Below are positions 26,709 through 35,103 of a stretch of DNA of 64,000 nt, in pieces; within the stretch, counting starts at the first letter, position 1, and the number at the start of each line of letters is the position of its first letter. This stretch comes from Caballeronia sp. SEWSISQ10-4 2 (GTDB lineage: Bacteria > Pseudomonadota > Gammaproteobacteria > Burkholderiales > Burkholderiaceae). The notes under the pieces were generated by a model. It was not told the DNA's origin, ran no database searches, and was given only the letters and a program-made list of their open reading frames with translations. The DNA is taken from NCBI RefSeq assembly GCF_030464885.1, contig NZ_JALPRJ010000001.1:302179-366178 (forward strand), read 5' to 3'. The translations under genes and the position numbers were made by a program.

Positions 26709-27114
26709 GGATCTGCACGATCAGCGAACCATAAAATCCGGCGATCAGGTTCGCATACTGCGTGGGCTGAAGCCGCTCAGCATCGTCCCCTAGCACCTCG
26801 CAAGCGTAGTCGTATGCGTCGCTTGCGTAAGCCCATATGAACGACAGAGCACCGTCGAAGCGCGCTGTCAGGTCACGGCTTGCGTTGCCCAACGCCACGA
26901 AGGCTGGAACGATGCCCATCATCGCCCCGTAGAGACTAGCGAACGCGTTAGGATTACGCGTTGCAGCCTGGTCGTCGCTCATGAGATCGAGCGTGAGGTC
27001 GTGAACCGACTGCTGCGATACGATGATGCGAGCAATTGACGCGTCTGCAACATCCACGAGGGCTGCTAGCGGATTGGATGCCTCGATCTCGCCCGTTACG
27101 TTAATCGCCCTCAT
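26671..27114 (-). CDS. Small satellite-module protein (147 aa)
   Basis: MRAINVTGEIEASNPLAAL..., mostly helical with repeated Ala/Ile-rich segments; no family recognised. A strong GGGAGGTGCGCA precedes the ATG at 27114, which overlaps the AlpA stop by 4 bp, indicating translational coupling to AlpA. The longer upstream frame is rejected because it lies within alpA. Confidence 0.7.
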   Translation of the reverse strand: MRAINVTGEIEASNPLAALVDVADASIARIIVSQQSVHDLTLDLMSDDQAATRNPNAFASLYGAMMGIVPAFVALGNASRDLTARFDGALSFIWAYASDAYDYACEVLGDDAERLQPTQYANLIAGFYGSLIVQIRAEMLGSGRVLQ

Positions 27115-27353
27115 TGCGCACCTCCCGTTTGAAGGCCGTCGATGAACGCGGTGATGTCGCTTTCGCGCCAACCCACAGCGCGGCCAGTGGGACCACCCAA
27201 AGCCACCTGACGTGGGAATGAGCCCTCGGCCATACGACGATAAATGGTCGCGCGGCTGAGTCCCGTGAGGTGAGTGACTGTGGTTAAACGAAAGACGCGG
27301 TTCGGTAAAACCGGTGGATTGATGACCGCGCTAGCGGCTCGGACGGCTTGCAT
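27111..27353 (-). CDS. alpA: AlpA-family transcriptional regulator
   Basis: 80 aa with a MerR-like winged-helix core: FRLTTVTHLTGLSRATIYRRMAEGSFPRQVALG...VGWRESDITAFID, the AlpA pattern. In P4-like elements AlpA activates integrase/excision and phage satellites use it as an early switch. It is the first gene of the minus-strand module, with a GGGAGAG ribosome-binding site; a perfect 12-bp inverted repeat lies 86 bp upstream. Confidence 0.9.
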   Translation of the reverse strand: MQAVRAASAVINPPVLPNRVFRLTTVTHLTGLSRATIYRRMAEGSFPRQVALGGPTGRAVGWRESDITAFIDGLQTGGAQ

Positions 27354-27438
27354 ATTCTCTCCCGTTTGAACGCCACACCATGCGACGTTTTACGGGTTCG
27401 ATTCTGATAGGCGAGTGGCAACGGTAAAGGAGGTTCTT

Positions 27439-27469
27439 TCGACGGTTACCCCGATTTGGTAACCGTCGA
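27439..27469. promoter_or_regulatory. Perfect 12-bp inverted repeat upstream of alpA
   Basis: TCGACGGTTACC (27439-27450) and GGTAACCGTCGA (27458-27469) around a 7-bp spacer. It lies between the stop of the 303-aa gene and the alpA start. No U-run follows on either strand, so an operator is more likely than a terminator. Confidence 0.65.
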
Positions 27470-27477
27470 TGCGACAG

Positions 27478-28389
27478 TTACCGCTCGAACGTCGTGGCCG
27501 TGCGTGGCGGCTCGTAGTTTCTGATGACCTTGTTCAAGTTCTTTCGGCTTGTCGTGCCTTGAGCGAGCATCCAACATCTCCATTCTTCGGTTATCCGCTT
27601 CGCTCCCGACGGCGCATACAGCTTGTCCAGCTCCAGTCGTATTCGAGCCGAATCGGATTTTTTTACGCGCGACTCGTTCGCAACCTGCATGCGGCCACGC
27701 TTCTGGTCACGATCTTCAGCCAGTGGGGATCGATCAGATAACTCCTCGGCAGCTTGACCGCTAAGAAGCAACGCCAGGAACTGGTCGAATGCCAAGAGGC
27801 GCAGCGTCGCTTCCACAGGTTCGATGCCAACCTCATGAACGAATAAGCGTACGGCATCCGATCCTTTGCCGCGTCCTATCTGAGTCATGAGCTCCACGAG
27901 ATGGTGGATTCGAAGACGGCTAGGCTCGGTTGCTGCGACATCCGTCATCAACTCATTTGAGGACATACGCAACATCTCGAATCGATGCTCGGGTACCGTG
28001 CGCGCTTGCTTGCGCTCCGATACGTTCAGGGCCACTACCCCAACGGAAGGGCGTCTATTTGCTCCAAGCAATGAAGGAGCACGTCCGATCGCGGACTCTG
28101 TGTTTCGAGGAAGAATAAGCCTCGATTCGCCGCTTAACGAGATCGAAGCAAGTGGCGTAATCAGCGAACTCAAACGGCGCTCGTGGCCGGTCTGCTGGGT
28201 CGCGCCAATTAGTGGTGAGAGCATACCCACAGTACGACCAAGAACACCGATACTGGCGTTGTCGCCACTCCTAGCTACAGTCCGTCCCAAGCAATTGCTT
28301 TCGGCGAGAGCACGCCCGATTCTGAATGAGTCGTTCGCGAGCACGTTGCGCCGATTTACTCCGCCCCGCCGTTCCAAAATATCTGCCAT
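27478..28389 (-). CDS. Hypothetical island protein (303 aa)
   Basis: A long frame with an AGGAGG motif 11 bp upstream of ATG 28389. The N-terminal half is Arg/Ser-rich and low in complexity; the C-terminal half looks like soluble helical protein (HEVGIEPVEATLRLLAFDQFLALLL, RIRLELDKLYAPSGAKRITEEW). No recognised domain. It is separated from alpA by the 12-bp palindrome, so it may be a distinct transcription unit. Confidence 0.6.
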   Translation of the reverse strand: MADILERRGGVNRRNVLANDSFRIGRALAESNCLGRTVARSGDNASIGVLGRTVGMLSPLIGATQQTGHERRLSSLITPLASISLSGESRLILPRNTESAIGRAPSLLGANRRPSVGVVALNVSERKQARTVPEHRFEMLRMSSNELMTDVAATEPSRLRIHHLVELMTQIGRGKGSDAVRLFVHEVGIEPVEATLRLLAFDQFLALLLSGQAAEELSDRSPLAEDRDQKRGRMQVANESRVKKSDSARIRLELDKLYAPSGAKRITEEWRCWMLAQGTTSRKNLNKVIRNYEPPRTATTFER

Positions 28390-28719
28390 ACACAGCTTCG
28401 CCTCCTCACGTTAAATCGAGCCGTCCGGGAAGGAAATCCGGCGTTCGGTTTGGTGATCTCGACTTGGAGTGGGTATTTTCTCAGGAGATATCAGGACTGC
28501 CAAGCTCATCGTGATTCGGCGCGCCGTGAACCATCCATACAAAGTCACTTTTCTGGCTCCAGCACCCCGGATAGAAGTTGCGTGGGCAGCGACAATCATC
28601 TTGTCCGGTGCTTGCAGTTGTTGTCGTGGACGTCATATGATCGAGAGCGTTCATGCATGCCATTACGGTGGTGGATGTTCGGCAACGATCAATATGGCAC
28701 GCATGCGAATCTTTGATAC
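28390..28719. other. Intergenic region between satellite module and defence gene
   Basis: 330 bp with no supported gene; it contains a near-copy of the island palindrome, CAAAGTCACTTTT, at 28540-28552. Confidence 0.45.
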
Positions 28720-31700
28720 CTATGCCCTCAACGTGCGTCGACGCACACCAAACTCTGTGCCGGCGATGATCGCTGCGGCCAATTCCGTAGGTTCAATTTT
28801 CGCGGCCCTGAGCAACTGAAGATGCCGCCGTTCACCGATATGGAGAACAGCAGCGCAAGCCAATTGGAGAGATCTGATGTCTGTCTTTTCTCCGAGCCAA
28901 CGACCTATGAGCGCCATCACGTCGTCCAACAAAGCGCCTGATTTGAGGAAATCATCAAGCCAACTATTGATGAACCACTGCTTGCGCTCCCCCGAGAATT
29001 CATCAAGCTCCTTCATGGCGCACGACGCATCAAGATATTCCCACCCGCGCATCCTTGACGGGAATCTGGCATCCAAATGTGCGCGTCTCAACGCAAACCA
29101 TCCGTGCTCGTTACACGCAGACCATAAATCGTGGATTCCTAGTTCGTCGAGCAAGTCGAGATAAGGTACAACGGCCTCGATCTGTTCAGGACGAAACAGT
29201 CTCGGGCGTCCCTTCAGCTTGAGACCGAATAGCATTGAAAAGTGCTTGAGTAATTTCTTTGGATCCGGCGTGTTTTGGATGGTATCTGCAACGCGCGCCC
29301 GCAAGCTAGGAGTCGCTACGCAAAGAGCAGCAATGACATAATAGTGGGACGTGCAAAGATGATCCCAGTGCTTGTTAAGAAGCGCGTCTGCCTCACTGGT
29401 CGGTAAGGACACCACAACCTGTGAGAGTATCCAATCGGAATTCGCTTCGTTTTCGTCATCCGCGCTGGTTACAACATATGTCACCCTGCGGCGCTCAAGA
29501 GCTTCATCCAGTGCCTTGGTCAAGTCGCTTGACCAGATATAGCGGCCGAGTTGCCACCAGTACCCACGTCCGTCTGTCGATAGCTTCCGGATCAGGGCCG
29601 GTAAGGCCTCGTGATCGCCCAGCCGTAAACGCTGCCAAAGAACTTTGTCCGCAAGCACATCCTCACTCAATACGACACGAAGAACACCGAGATCACCCGC
29701 ACGGTGCGTCGATGCCCATATTCTGAACGCCTGTTCACGCAGATGCTTGCCGGTGGAATGATCTCGCCAGATGTCCCTAAGCCTCTTTCGCGAGACCTCC
29801 GACATCGCGCGGCCGCTTCTTTCTTGCTCGCGCTCCCAGTCATCTTTTGCCGATAGTACGAACGGAGAAAATCTATCTGTTCCGTCCAGACTTTCGCTGA
29901 TGGCGGCGAGTTCCCGAACGACGAACTCGACTGCATCTGGATGATCTAGCCCGTGCAGCATGTACGTAATGGGCCATTTAAGTTCCGGATCTGCCGCTCG
30001 TTCTATGAAATACCGCACCGCCCTGTCGGGCAACCTTTTATGGAACGCAAACCGCAAGTTATATGCGGCGAGACTATCGCGCGGCGATGACATACCTGTG
30101 CCTGTCCTTTCGCTCGGCAGCGCCGCCCATCCATCGCAGACGGGACCCAGGAGAGTTGCTGGATCGTTGTCTACGCATTGCCCGCACGCCCATAGATATT
30201 CGCTTAGATTTGCGTGCCGGCTGTCATGATTCTGCCAACAAGTGCGGATTGCCTCCGCAAGTATCGGTTCGCCAATGTGCCCCGCCAAACGCAATGCACC
30301 GATACGGATGGGGTCGTTCAGTTGCGCGTTGCTCAGAAGCGACGTAAGGGCACGAACTAGATTGGTGCCGAACCGCGTCTTCACATGGTCGAGGAAGGCG
30401 TCATGCCCAGCTACCCCTACGCCGGGCTCGGTCTGTAAGCAGAGAGCAACTCCGCCCATCAAATCCCCATTCCGGTATCGGGCCCGCAGAGCGTGCCATG
30501 AGTTGTCATCAAATCGAGCGACCAGCGGCCTTACACTCGGGTCTTCCGCCTCCGCGAGCACTCTCATAGCCTCCCAGCGAAGATGGCGATCATGGCTCGT
30601 TTCCGCAGAAGTCTTACTCAGCCAGTTTTCGAGCGCGACAACGATGGCATTTTGGCCTGATGTCGTAGGTTCGCGGAAGCGAGGTACAGCGCAAAATAAG
30701 GCTAGCGGGTTATGGGCGGCAATCATCAAGATGTCGCCGGCCAAAGCATCTTGGCGAACTAAAGTCAATCCGAAAACTTCTGCGAAGTAAGGCTCGGCTG
30801 CAATTTCTTCCGGCATAGCGTTCGCTCGCAACAAGTCGAATGCTGCCTGCGCGAGTAGCCACTCCCGGACGCGATCGTGCCTGAACGCCAGTTTCTCGTC
30901 GGTCGAAAAGCCAGCAAGACGGATAACGTCACCCTGATGAACGATGTGCCTGAGCGCCGGCGCATGACCTGCCAGCGCGGGCCATGCGAGCAGAACCAGC
31001 CAACTCGGCTCCATTTGCCGGTTCAGCAGCATCGTTTTCGCAAGGTCCGAGAGCACCTTACCGTACTCTGCTGCCGAGAACTCGCCTCTTGCCGCGGCGA
31101 GCCGCTGCAAGCTGACCTCGACAAACTGAGCAATCGTCTCCAAGGTGTCGGGAGTGTTGGTCGGATCATGAAGGGCAATTAACAGTGGATCTTGCCCGAG
31201 CGCTTCTGATATCTGGGCTGCTTCTAGCTTGGTCACCGGACGGCCGCCGAGCTCGCGGCGACGTTCGACAGCATTTGCACCTTCGTCGGCAGAAAATACG
31301 GTTCCAACGACGGCCCGGTTGTTGACCCGCCTGCGCGCTTCCTCGCCCAATGAAGACATTACCTTCGGCCAGACAGGACACAGCAATTGCCAGGAAGAAG
31401 TGCCGTCCTCTTTACTTTTGGCACTATCCCATCGCGATATCTTTTCAATGAGGGCTGCACCACGGCCCGAGCGGTTGATGTCCTCTACGGCGAGCAACAA
31501 CCGTCGATTTAGATTCGACGCTCGCAGCGCGGCCCCCCCGCAGCCCACAATCAACGATGGATGAAGCTGCGTCAGAGTCTTTTCGACCGCTTGTTCAAGC
31601 GAAAGCGACGACTCGATTGCTTCATCGGTCAAGATAAAACTGAATCCGCCGGCCAAAGCGTTCGTCAGCAAACGCTTGTAACAAGCAACGCTCTTTCCCG

Positions 31701-32415
31701 AACCTGACTCTGCAATGACGAAGACGACCTGCTCTTCATTCGCCTCTTCGATCGCAACATCGAGAGCACGTTCGACCCAAGCCTCGGGTTCGTCGGGCGG
31801 ACGACAAATCTCAAGACTCCTCTGCGAGAGTTCGCTCAGCATTTCTTCGGAAAGCTGGACCTGATCGGTTCCTAAGAACTGCCTTCGCAGCCACTGGCCT
31901 CGCGGCTCATTATCGAGAAAGTCGGCCAATCGCGAACGCGCCCATATGTCGATGGCGATTCCAGCCGCTGCGCCGGCTGCATGCACGTCCCGTACAAGGC
32001 TTTCTCCAGGTTCGTGATTGGTCGTCAGAATAAGGGTAGCCTGAAGGCTGGGTGTCCGCTTTTTCTCTTCTTTGATGATCTCGATTGTCTTGACGACATC
32101 ACCCGCAGGTGCAGTCGGAGACTTGCTCCGGCCGCGCGACTTCACCTTGGCAGGATCGTGAAGCCATTTCTTCTCAAGACCTTTTGCGGCGCAGATCGTA
32201 TGATGCACTGCGATCATTTGGGGAGGAACAGATCCCGGCACAAAGGCTATACCATCGACGGGAGACTTAACCGTCTTGCCATCAGCGTTCACGCCTGGAT
32301 GGCTAAGGGAACCAAGCCGATCATCCGAATAGCGCAGGACGGCCGTCGCAAGCATCTCGAACGCGCCTTCATCAGTCATATCGGCGAGTTTTCGGATCGA
32401 ATTTTCTTGCGCCAT
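28720..32415 (-). CDS. STAND-like NTPase with possible Mrr/PD-(D/E)xK N-terminal domain; candidate phage-defence protein
   Basis: 1231 aa. Residues 1-190 resemble an Mrr-type restriction-endonuclease fold (DEGAFEMLATAVLRY, SPVDGIAFVPG, MIAVHHTICAAKGLEKKW, then ATLILTTNHEPG). A P-loop NTPase follows: Walker A AESGSGKS near 235-242 and Walker B-like LLLAVEDIN near 306-314. The remaining 700 residues are helical repeats of HEAT/TPR character (HLRWEAMRVLAEAEDPSVRPLVARF). Nuclease-NTPase-sensor-repeat order is typical of Avs and related STAND defence proteins; nuclease assignment is inference. ATG 32415 is chosen for its GGGGAG ribosome-binding site. Confidence 0.75.
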   Translation of the reverse strand: MAQENSIRKLADMTDEGAFEMLATAVLRYSDDRLGSLSHPGVNADGKTVKSPVDGIAFVPGSVPPQMIAVHHTICAAKGLEKKWLHDPAKVKSRGRSKSPTAPAGDVVKTIEIIKEEKKRTPSLQATLILTTNHEPGESLVRDVHAAGAAAGIAIDIWARSRLADFLDNEPRGQWLRRQFLGTDQVQLSEEMLSELSQRSLEICRPPDEPEAWVERALDVAIEEANEEQVVFVIAESGSGKSVACYKRLLTNALAGGFSFILTDEAIESSLSLEQAVEKTLTQLHPSLIVGCGGAALRASNLNRRLLLAVEDINRSGRGAALIEKISRWDSAKSKEDGTSSWQLLCPVWPKVMSSLGEEARRRVNNRAVVGTVFSADEGANAVERRRELGGRPVTKLEAAQISEALGQDPLLIALHDPTNTPDTLETIAQFVEVSLQRLAAARGEFSAAEYGKVLSDLAKTMLLNRQMEPSWLVLLAWPALAGHAPALRHIVHQGDVIRLAGFSTDEKLAFRHDRVREWLLAQAAFDLLRANAMPEEIAAEPYFAEVFGLTLVRQDALAGDILMIAAHNPLALFCAVPRFREPTTSGQNAIVVALENWLSKTSAETSHDRHLRWEAMRVLAEAEDPSVRPLVARFDDNSWHALRARYRNGDLMGGVALCLQTEPGVGVAGHDAFLDHVKTRFGTNLVRALTSLLSNAQLNDPIRIGALRLAGHIGEPILAEAIRTCWQNHDSRHANLSEYLWACGQCVDNDPATLLGPVCDGWAALPSERTGTGMSSPRDSLAAYNLRFAFHKRLPDRAVRYFIERAADPELKWPITYMLHGLDHPDAVEFVVRELAAISESLDGTDRFSPFVLSAKDDWEREQERSGRAMSEVSRKRLRDIWRDHSTGKHLREQAFRIWASTHRAGDLGVLRVVLSEDVLADKVLWQRLRLGDHEALPALIRKLSTDGRGYWWQLGRYIWSSDLTKALDEALERRRVTYVVTSADDENEANSDWILSQVVVSLPTSEADALLNKHWDHLCTSHYYVIAALCVATPSLRARVADTIQNTPDPKKLLKHFSMLFGLKLKGRPRLFRPEQIEAVVPYLDLLDELGIHDLWSACNEHGWFALRRAHLDARFPSRMRGWEYLDASCAMKELDEFSGERKQWFINSWLDDFLKSGALLDDVMALIGRWLGEKTDIRSLQLACAAVLHIGERRHLQLLRAAKIEPTELAAAIIAGTEFGVRRRTLRA

Positions 32416-32774
32416 TCTGCTCCCCGGAAGATTTACTGGCACATCTTACAGTGCCGTCTTCGGCGGATCTCGTTGCCTCGCGCTGCGAAGGGGAGTCCGC
32501 AGTTGCACGTAGCGGGCCGTATCAGCCAGTTTCGCACCGTCGAATCGGTGAGCTGTCAGGATGCGCTCTCGGTCGACATGCACCAGTCACGAAAGACCGC
32601 GGTTCGGCCAGGAAGATCCATTCAGGGTTGGTGTTTATAGGAAACAAACGATCCTTTCCTATCTCGAACAAGAACACTGGAGGTAAATCGGGATTCTGCT
32701 CACAATATGAGCGATCGGCGTCAGTAACGCATGGAGTAATCTTAGCGATCCCCACATGCGACCAAGCTCCAACC
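32416..32774. other. Divergent intergenic region
   Basis: 359 bp between the STAND-like gene and the TraB-like gene; presumably both promoters. No gene or clear operator seen. Confidence 0.4.
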
Positions 32775-33524
32775 ATGTACCTTCAAATCCGCGGTACAAA
32801 CGTCCGACTTCTCGGGTCGATGCATCTTTTCCCTGCCCCAGGTGCGCAAATGCCTTCGTGGGCGTTGCAAGCTTATGCGTGGTCCGAATGTCTCATTTTT
32901 GAGTCAGATCCCCCGACAATATTGCCGTTCTTAAAGTCGACAAATGGCACCGTTCTAGCAAATATGCTCCCAACGGATGTTTGGACTGAATTACAAGCAG
33001 CCTGGCCGACTAACGGGAGACTACCTCCTCTCTCCGAGATGCGCCCGTGGGCGGCACTGATGGTAGCTCCCTCTCTTTATCAGCATTTGGTCGAGGGTGT
33101 TGAGCCACAGTTTTTAAGATCAGCAAATGAGCAGTCAAAGTCCTATCGATTTCTGGAAACAGCGCAAGAGGTCGTCACAGCCTTCGAATCAGTTGCTTTG
33201 GCCGAGATTCAGACGGCTCTAAATTGCATCATGTCCGATTCCGCCGAACCTCAACGCATGCTTGTTCGAATGTACAACGCTTGGCAGCGCCGGGACATTG
33301 AAGCCCTGTACAAGGTGGCCGGCCGATCGCCCATTCTCAGTTCATCTGCAATCCGCAGCGCCGTTCTCGAATCAAGGAATCTCGCTTGGGTCCCAAGTCT
33401 TCTCGCTGCAATAGAAAGCCCGAAGCGGACACTCGTCGTCATCGGAGCGCTTCATCTTTGCGGACCAAGTAATCTCTTGGAATGCCTTGGTTTACCCCTT
33501 GACCTGGTAGCCACTCTTGACTAA
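32775..33524 (+). CDS. TraB/GumN-family protein
   Basis: 249 aa with the two GxxH motifs of the TraB/PrgY/GumN (Tiki-like) superfamily: LLGSMHLFPAPG at residues 12-23 and VVIGALHLCGPSNLLECL near the C-terminus, plus an acidic helix (AFESVALAEIQTAL) in the usual place. Family members are predicted metal-dependent peptidases or pheromone-shutdown proteins. Unlike most bacterial members it has no signal peptide, so it is probably cytoplasmic. It is divergent from the defence gene, which may imply a shared role but does not prove one. Confidence 0.75.
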   Translation: MYLQIRGTNVRLLGSMHLFPAPGAQMPSWALQAYAWSECLIFESDPPTILPFLKSTNGTVLANMLPTDVWTELQAAWPTNGRLPPLSEMRPWAALMVAPSLYQHLVEGVEPQFLRSANEQSKSYRFLETAQEVVTAFESVALAEIQTALNCIMSDSAEPQRMLVRMYNAWQRRDIEALYKVAGRSPILSSSAIRSAVLESRNLAWVPSLLAAIESPKRTLVVIGALHLCGPSNLLECLGLPLDLVATLD

Positions 33525-33677
33525 GTTCGTCAACTCTGCGCGACATGTCGCGCTCAAAAACGCGTTTCCGTTTTTCGACAGTCGCCGCTCATGGAAGGCA
33601 CACCGCTGCCACTTTGAGAGGTTCACATGCGCCGTGTGAACGGCCGTTGGTGGGATGCGGACATTCGAACCAGCAAC

Positions 33678-33709
33678 ACGTCGGACTGCTATGACGTCGG
33701 ACTGCTATG
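33678..33709. repeat. Perfect tandem 16-mer
   Basis: ACGTCGGACTGCTATG occurs twice in direct tandem (33678-33693, 33694-33709), 54 bp upstream of the arsR promoter. Confidence 0.7.
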
Positions 33710-33762
33710 TCCCATGTGTATAGGCAATTAGATCGCTCCCTCGGCAATCATTTCGATAATAC

Positions 33763-33791
33763 TTGAAATATAGAATAGACGAATCTATGCT
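33763..33791 (+). promoter_or_regulatory. arsR operon promoter and probable ArsR operator
   Basis: TTGAAA (33763-33768), a 17-bp spacer and TATGCT (33786-33791). The spacer and -10 contain a dyad ATAGA...TCTAT (33770-33788), a typical ArsR site. The predicted start point falls at or next to the ATG at 33798, suggesting a leaderless mRNA. Confidence 0.6.
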
Positions 33792-33797
33792 GTGTGC

Positions 33798-34130
33798 ATG
33801 GACTCGAACCTCGTCGTACGCGCCTTGAGCGCCCTTGCACATGAATCGCGGCTCGCGATTTTCCGAACGCTCGTCGTCGCCGGACCCGATGGAATGCCGG
33901 CCGGCGAAATTGGACAACAGCTTAGTCTCGCACCATCCAGCCTGTCTTTTCACCTGAAGGATCTGTCGCACGCGGACCTCGTGAAGGCGCGGCAGGAAGG
34001 ACGCTTTATCTACTATTCGGCCAATTTCGACTCTATGAATGGCCTTGTCGGTTTTCTCACCGAGAACTGCTGTGCTGGCGCGACATGCGCAGCGAGCAGC
34101 CCTCCAGCCTGCTGCGGAGATGAATCATGA
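33798..34130 (+). CDS. arsR: ArsR-family arsenite-responsive repressor
   Basis: About 110 aa. The winged-helix core reads VVRALSALAHESRLAIFRTLV...GQQLSLAPSSLSFHLKDLSHADLVKARQEGRFIYYSAN. A Cys pair (ENCCAGATC) plus further Cys (PPACCGDES) near the C-terminus fits the As(III) site of the Acidithiobacillus-type ArsR with C-terminal cysteines, not the CVC helix-4 type. A GTG two codons upstream is an alternative start. Overlaps arsI by 4 bp. Confidence 0.92.
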   Translation: MDSNLVVRALSALAHESRLAIFRTLVVAGPDGMPAGEIGQQLSLAPSSLSFHLKDLSHADLVKARQEGRFIYYSANFDSMNGLVGFLTENCCAGATCAASSPPACCGDES

Positions 34131-34585
34131 AGCGAATGCACGTCCACGTATCTGTCCAAAGCCTGACCGAGAGCATCCGCTTTTATAGCGCGATGTTCGG
34201 AAACGTCGAACCGACTGTACTGAAGGACGATTACTGCAAGTGGGAGCTGAAAGATCCCGCAGTCAACTTCGCCATTTCCCAGCGTGGCGCAAAACCTGGT
34301 GTCGACCATGTCGGGATCCAAGTCGAGACCGACGACGAATTGGCAGAGATGAACGCTCGCTTTGCCGCTGCGGACCTTCCCGTGCAAGAGCAGACGGGTG
34401 CAACCTGCTGCTACGCGAAGTCCAACAAGGCTTGGACCGTCGACCCACAAGGTGTCGCGTGGGAAACCTTCAGGACGCTCGCGGCCGCGCCTACCTACGG
34501 GGAGTCAAGAAATGAACCCGATCATTCGTCAAATGCGTGCTGCACCCCGACCGTATCCACCATTGAATTCCGGAGTCACACGTGA
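34127..34585 (+). CDS. arsI: ArsI-type glyoxalase-fold C-As lyase
   Basis: 152 aa. A vicinal-oxygen-chelate fold with metal ligands apparent in MHVHVSV, VDHVGIQVET and VAWETF, and the As-binding Cys pair in TGATCCYAKSNKAWTVDPQG, the pattern of ArsI lyases that demethylate methylarsenite with Fe(II) and O2. A second Cys pair (NACCTP) sits in a C-terminal extension. CadI-type cadmium-induced proteins are related; the ars context favours ArsI. Coupled to arsR and arsC by 4-bp overlaps. Confidence 0.88.
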   Translation: MKRMHVHVSVQSLTESIRFYSAMFGNVEPTVLKDDYCKWELKDPAVNFAISQRGAKPGVDHVGIQVETDDELAEMNARFAAADLPVQEQTGATCCYAKSNKAWTVDPQGVAWETFRTLAAAPTYGESRNEPDHSSNACCTPTVSTIEFRSHT

Positions 34586-35103
34586 CCGACCGACCATACT
34601 CAATCCTCATCCTTTGCACGGGCAACAGCGCGCGCAGCATCATAGCCGAAGCGCTTTTCAACGTGCTAGGCAAGGGGCGCTTCCGGGCGTATAGCGCAGG
34701 AAGCCATCCCGGTGGAAAGGTCAACCCTTTCGCTGTTGAGCGCTGCGAGTCACTCGGCTACGACGTCTCACAACTACGAAGCAAGAGCTGGGACGAATTT
34801 GGGACGCCCGACGCGCCGCATATGGATTTCGTCATTACGGTCTGCGACCAGGCCGCCGGCGAAGTCTGCCCGATCTGGCCGGGCAAACCGATGACCGCGC
34901 ATTGGGGTTTCGAGGACCCGGCAGCGTTCGAGGGCACGGACGAAGAAAAGCGCCAAGTGTTCAGCAAGGTCTACCGCCAGATACTCGGCCGGGTGAGTCA
35001 GTTCGTGAACTTGCCGCTGCACGTATTGGACAGCAACGCCATTCAGCGCGAGTTACGCGCTATCGGTGCACGGCCAGCCGAGGGCTCGAATGAGCAGCAC
35101 TGA
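34582..35103 (+). CDS. arsC: Arsenate reductase, low-molecular-weight phosphatase family
   Basis: 173 aa. The catalytic loop ILCTGNSARSIIAEAL (CX5R) is near the N-terminus, then HMDFVITVCDQAAGEVCPIWPG with the redox Cys pair typical of thioredoxin-coupled ArsC. It reduces As(V) to As(III) for export by the following Acr3. Overlaps the acr3 start by 14 bp. Confidence 0.94.
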   Translation: MTDRPYSILILCTGNSARSIIAEALFNVLGKGRFRAYSAGSHPGGKVNPFAVERCESLGYDVSQLRSKSWDEFGTPDAPHMDFVITVCDQAAGEVCPIWPGKPMTAHWGFEDPAAFEGTDEEKRQVFSKVYRQILGRVSQFVNLPLHVLDSNAIQRELRAIGARPAEGSNEQH

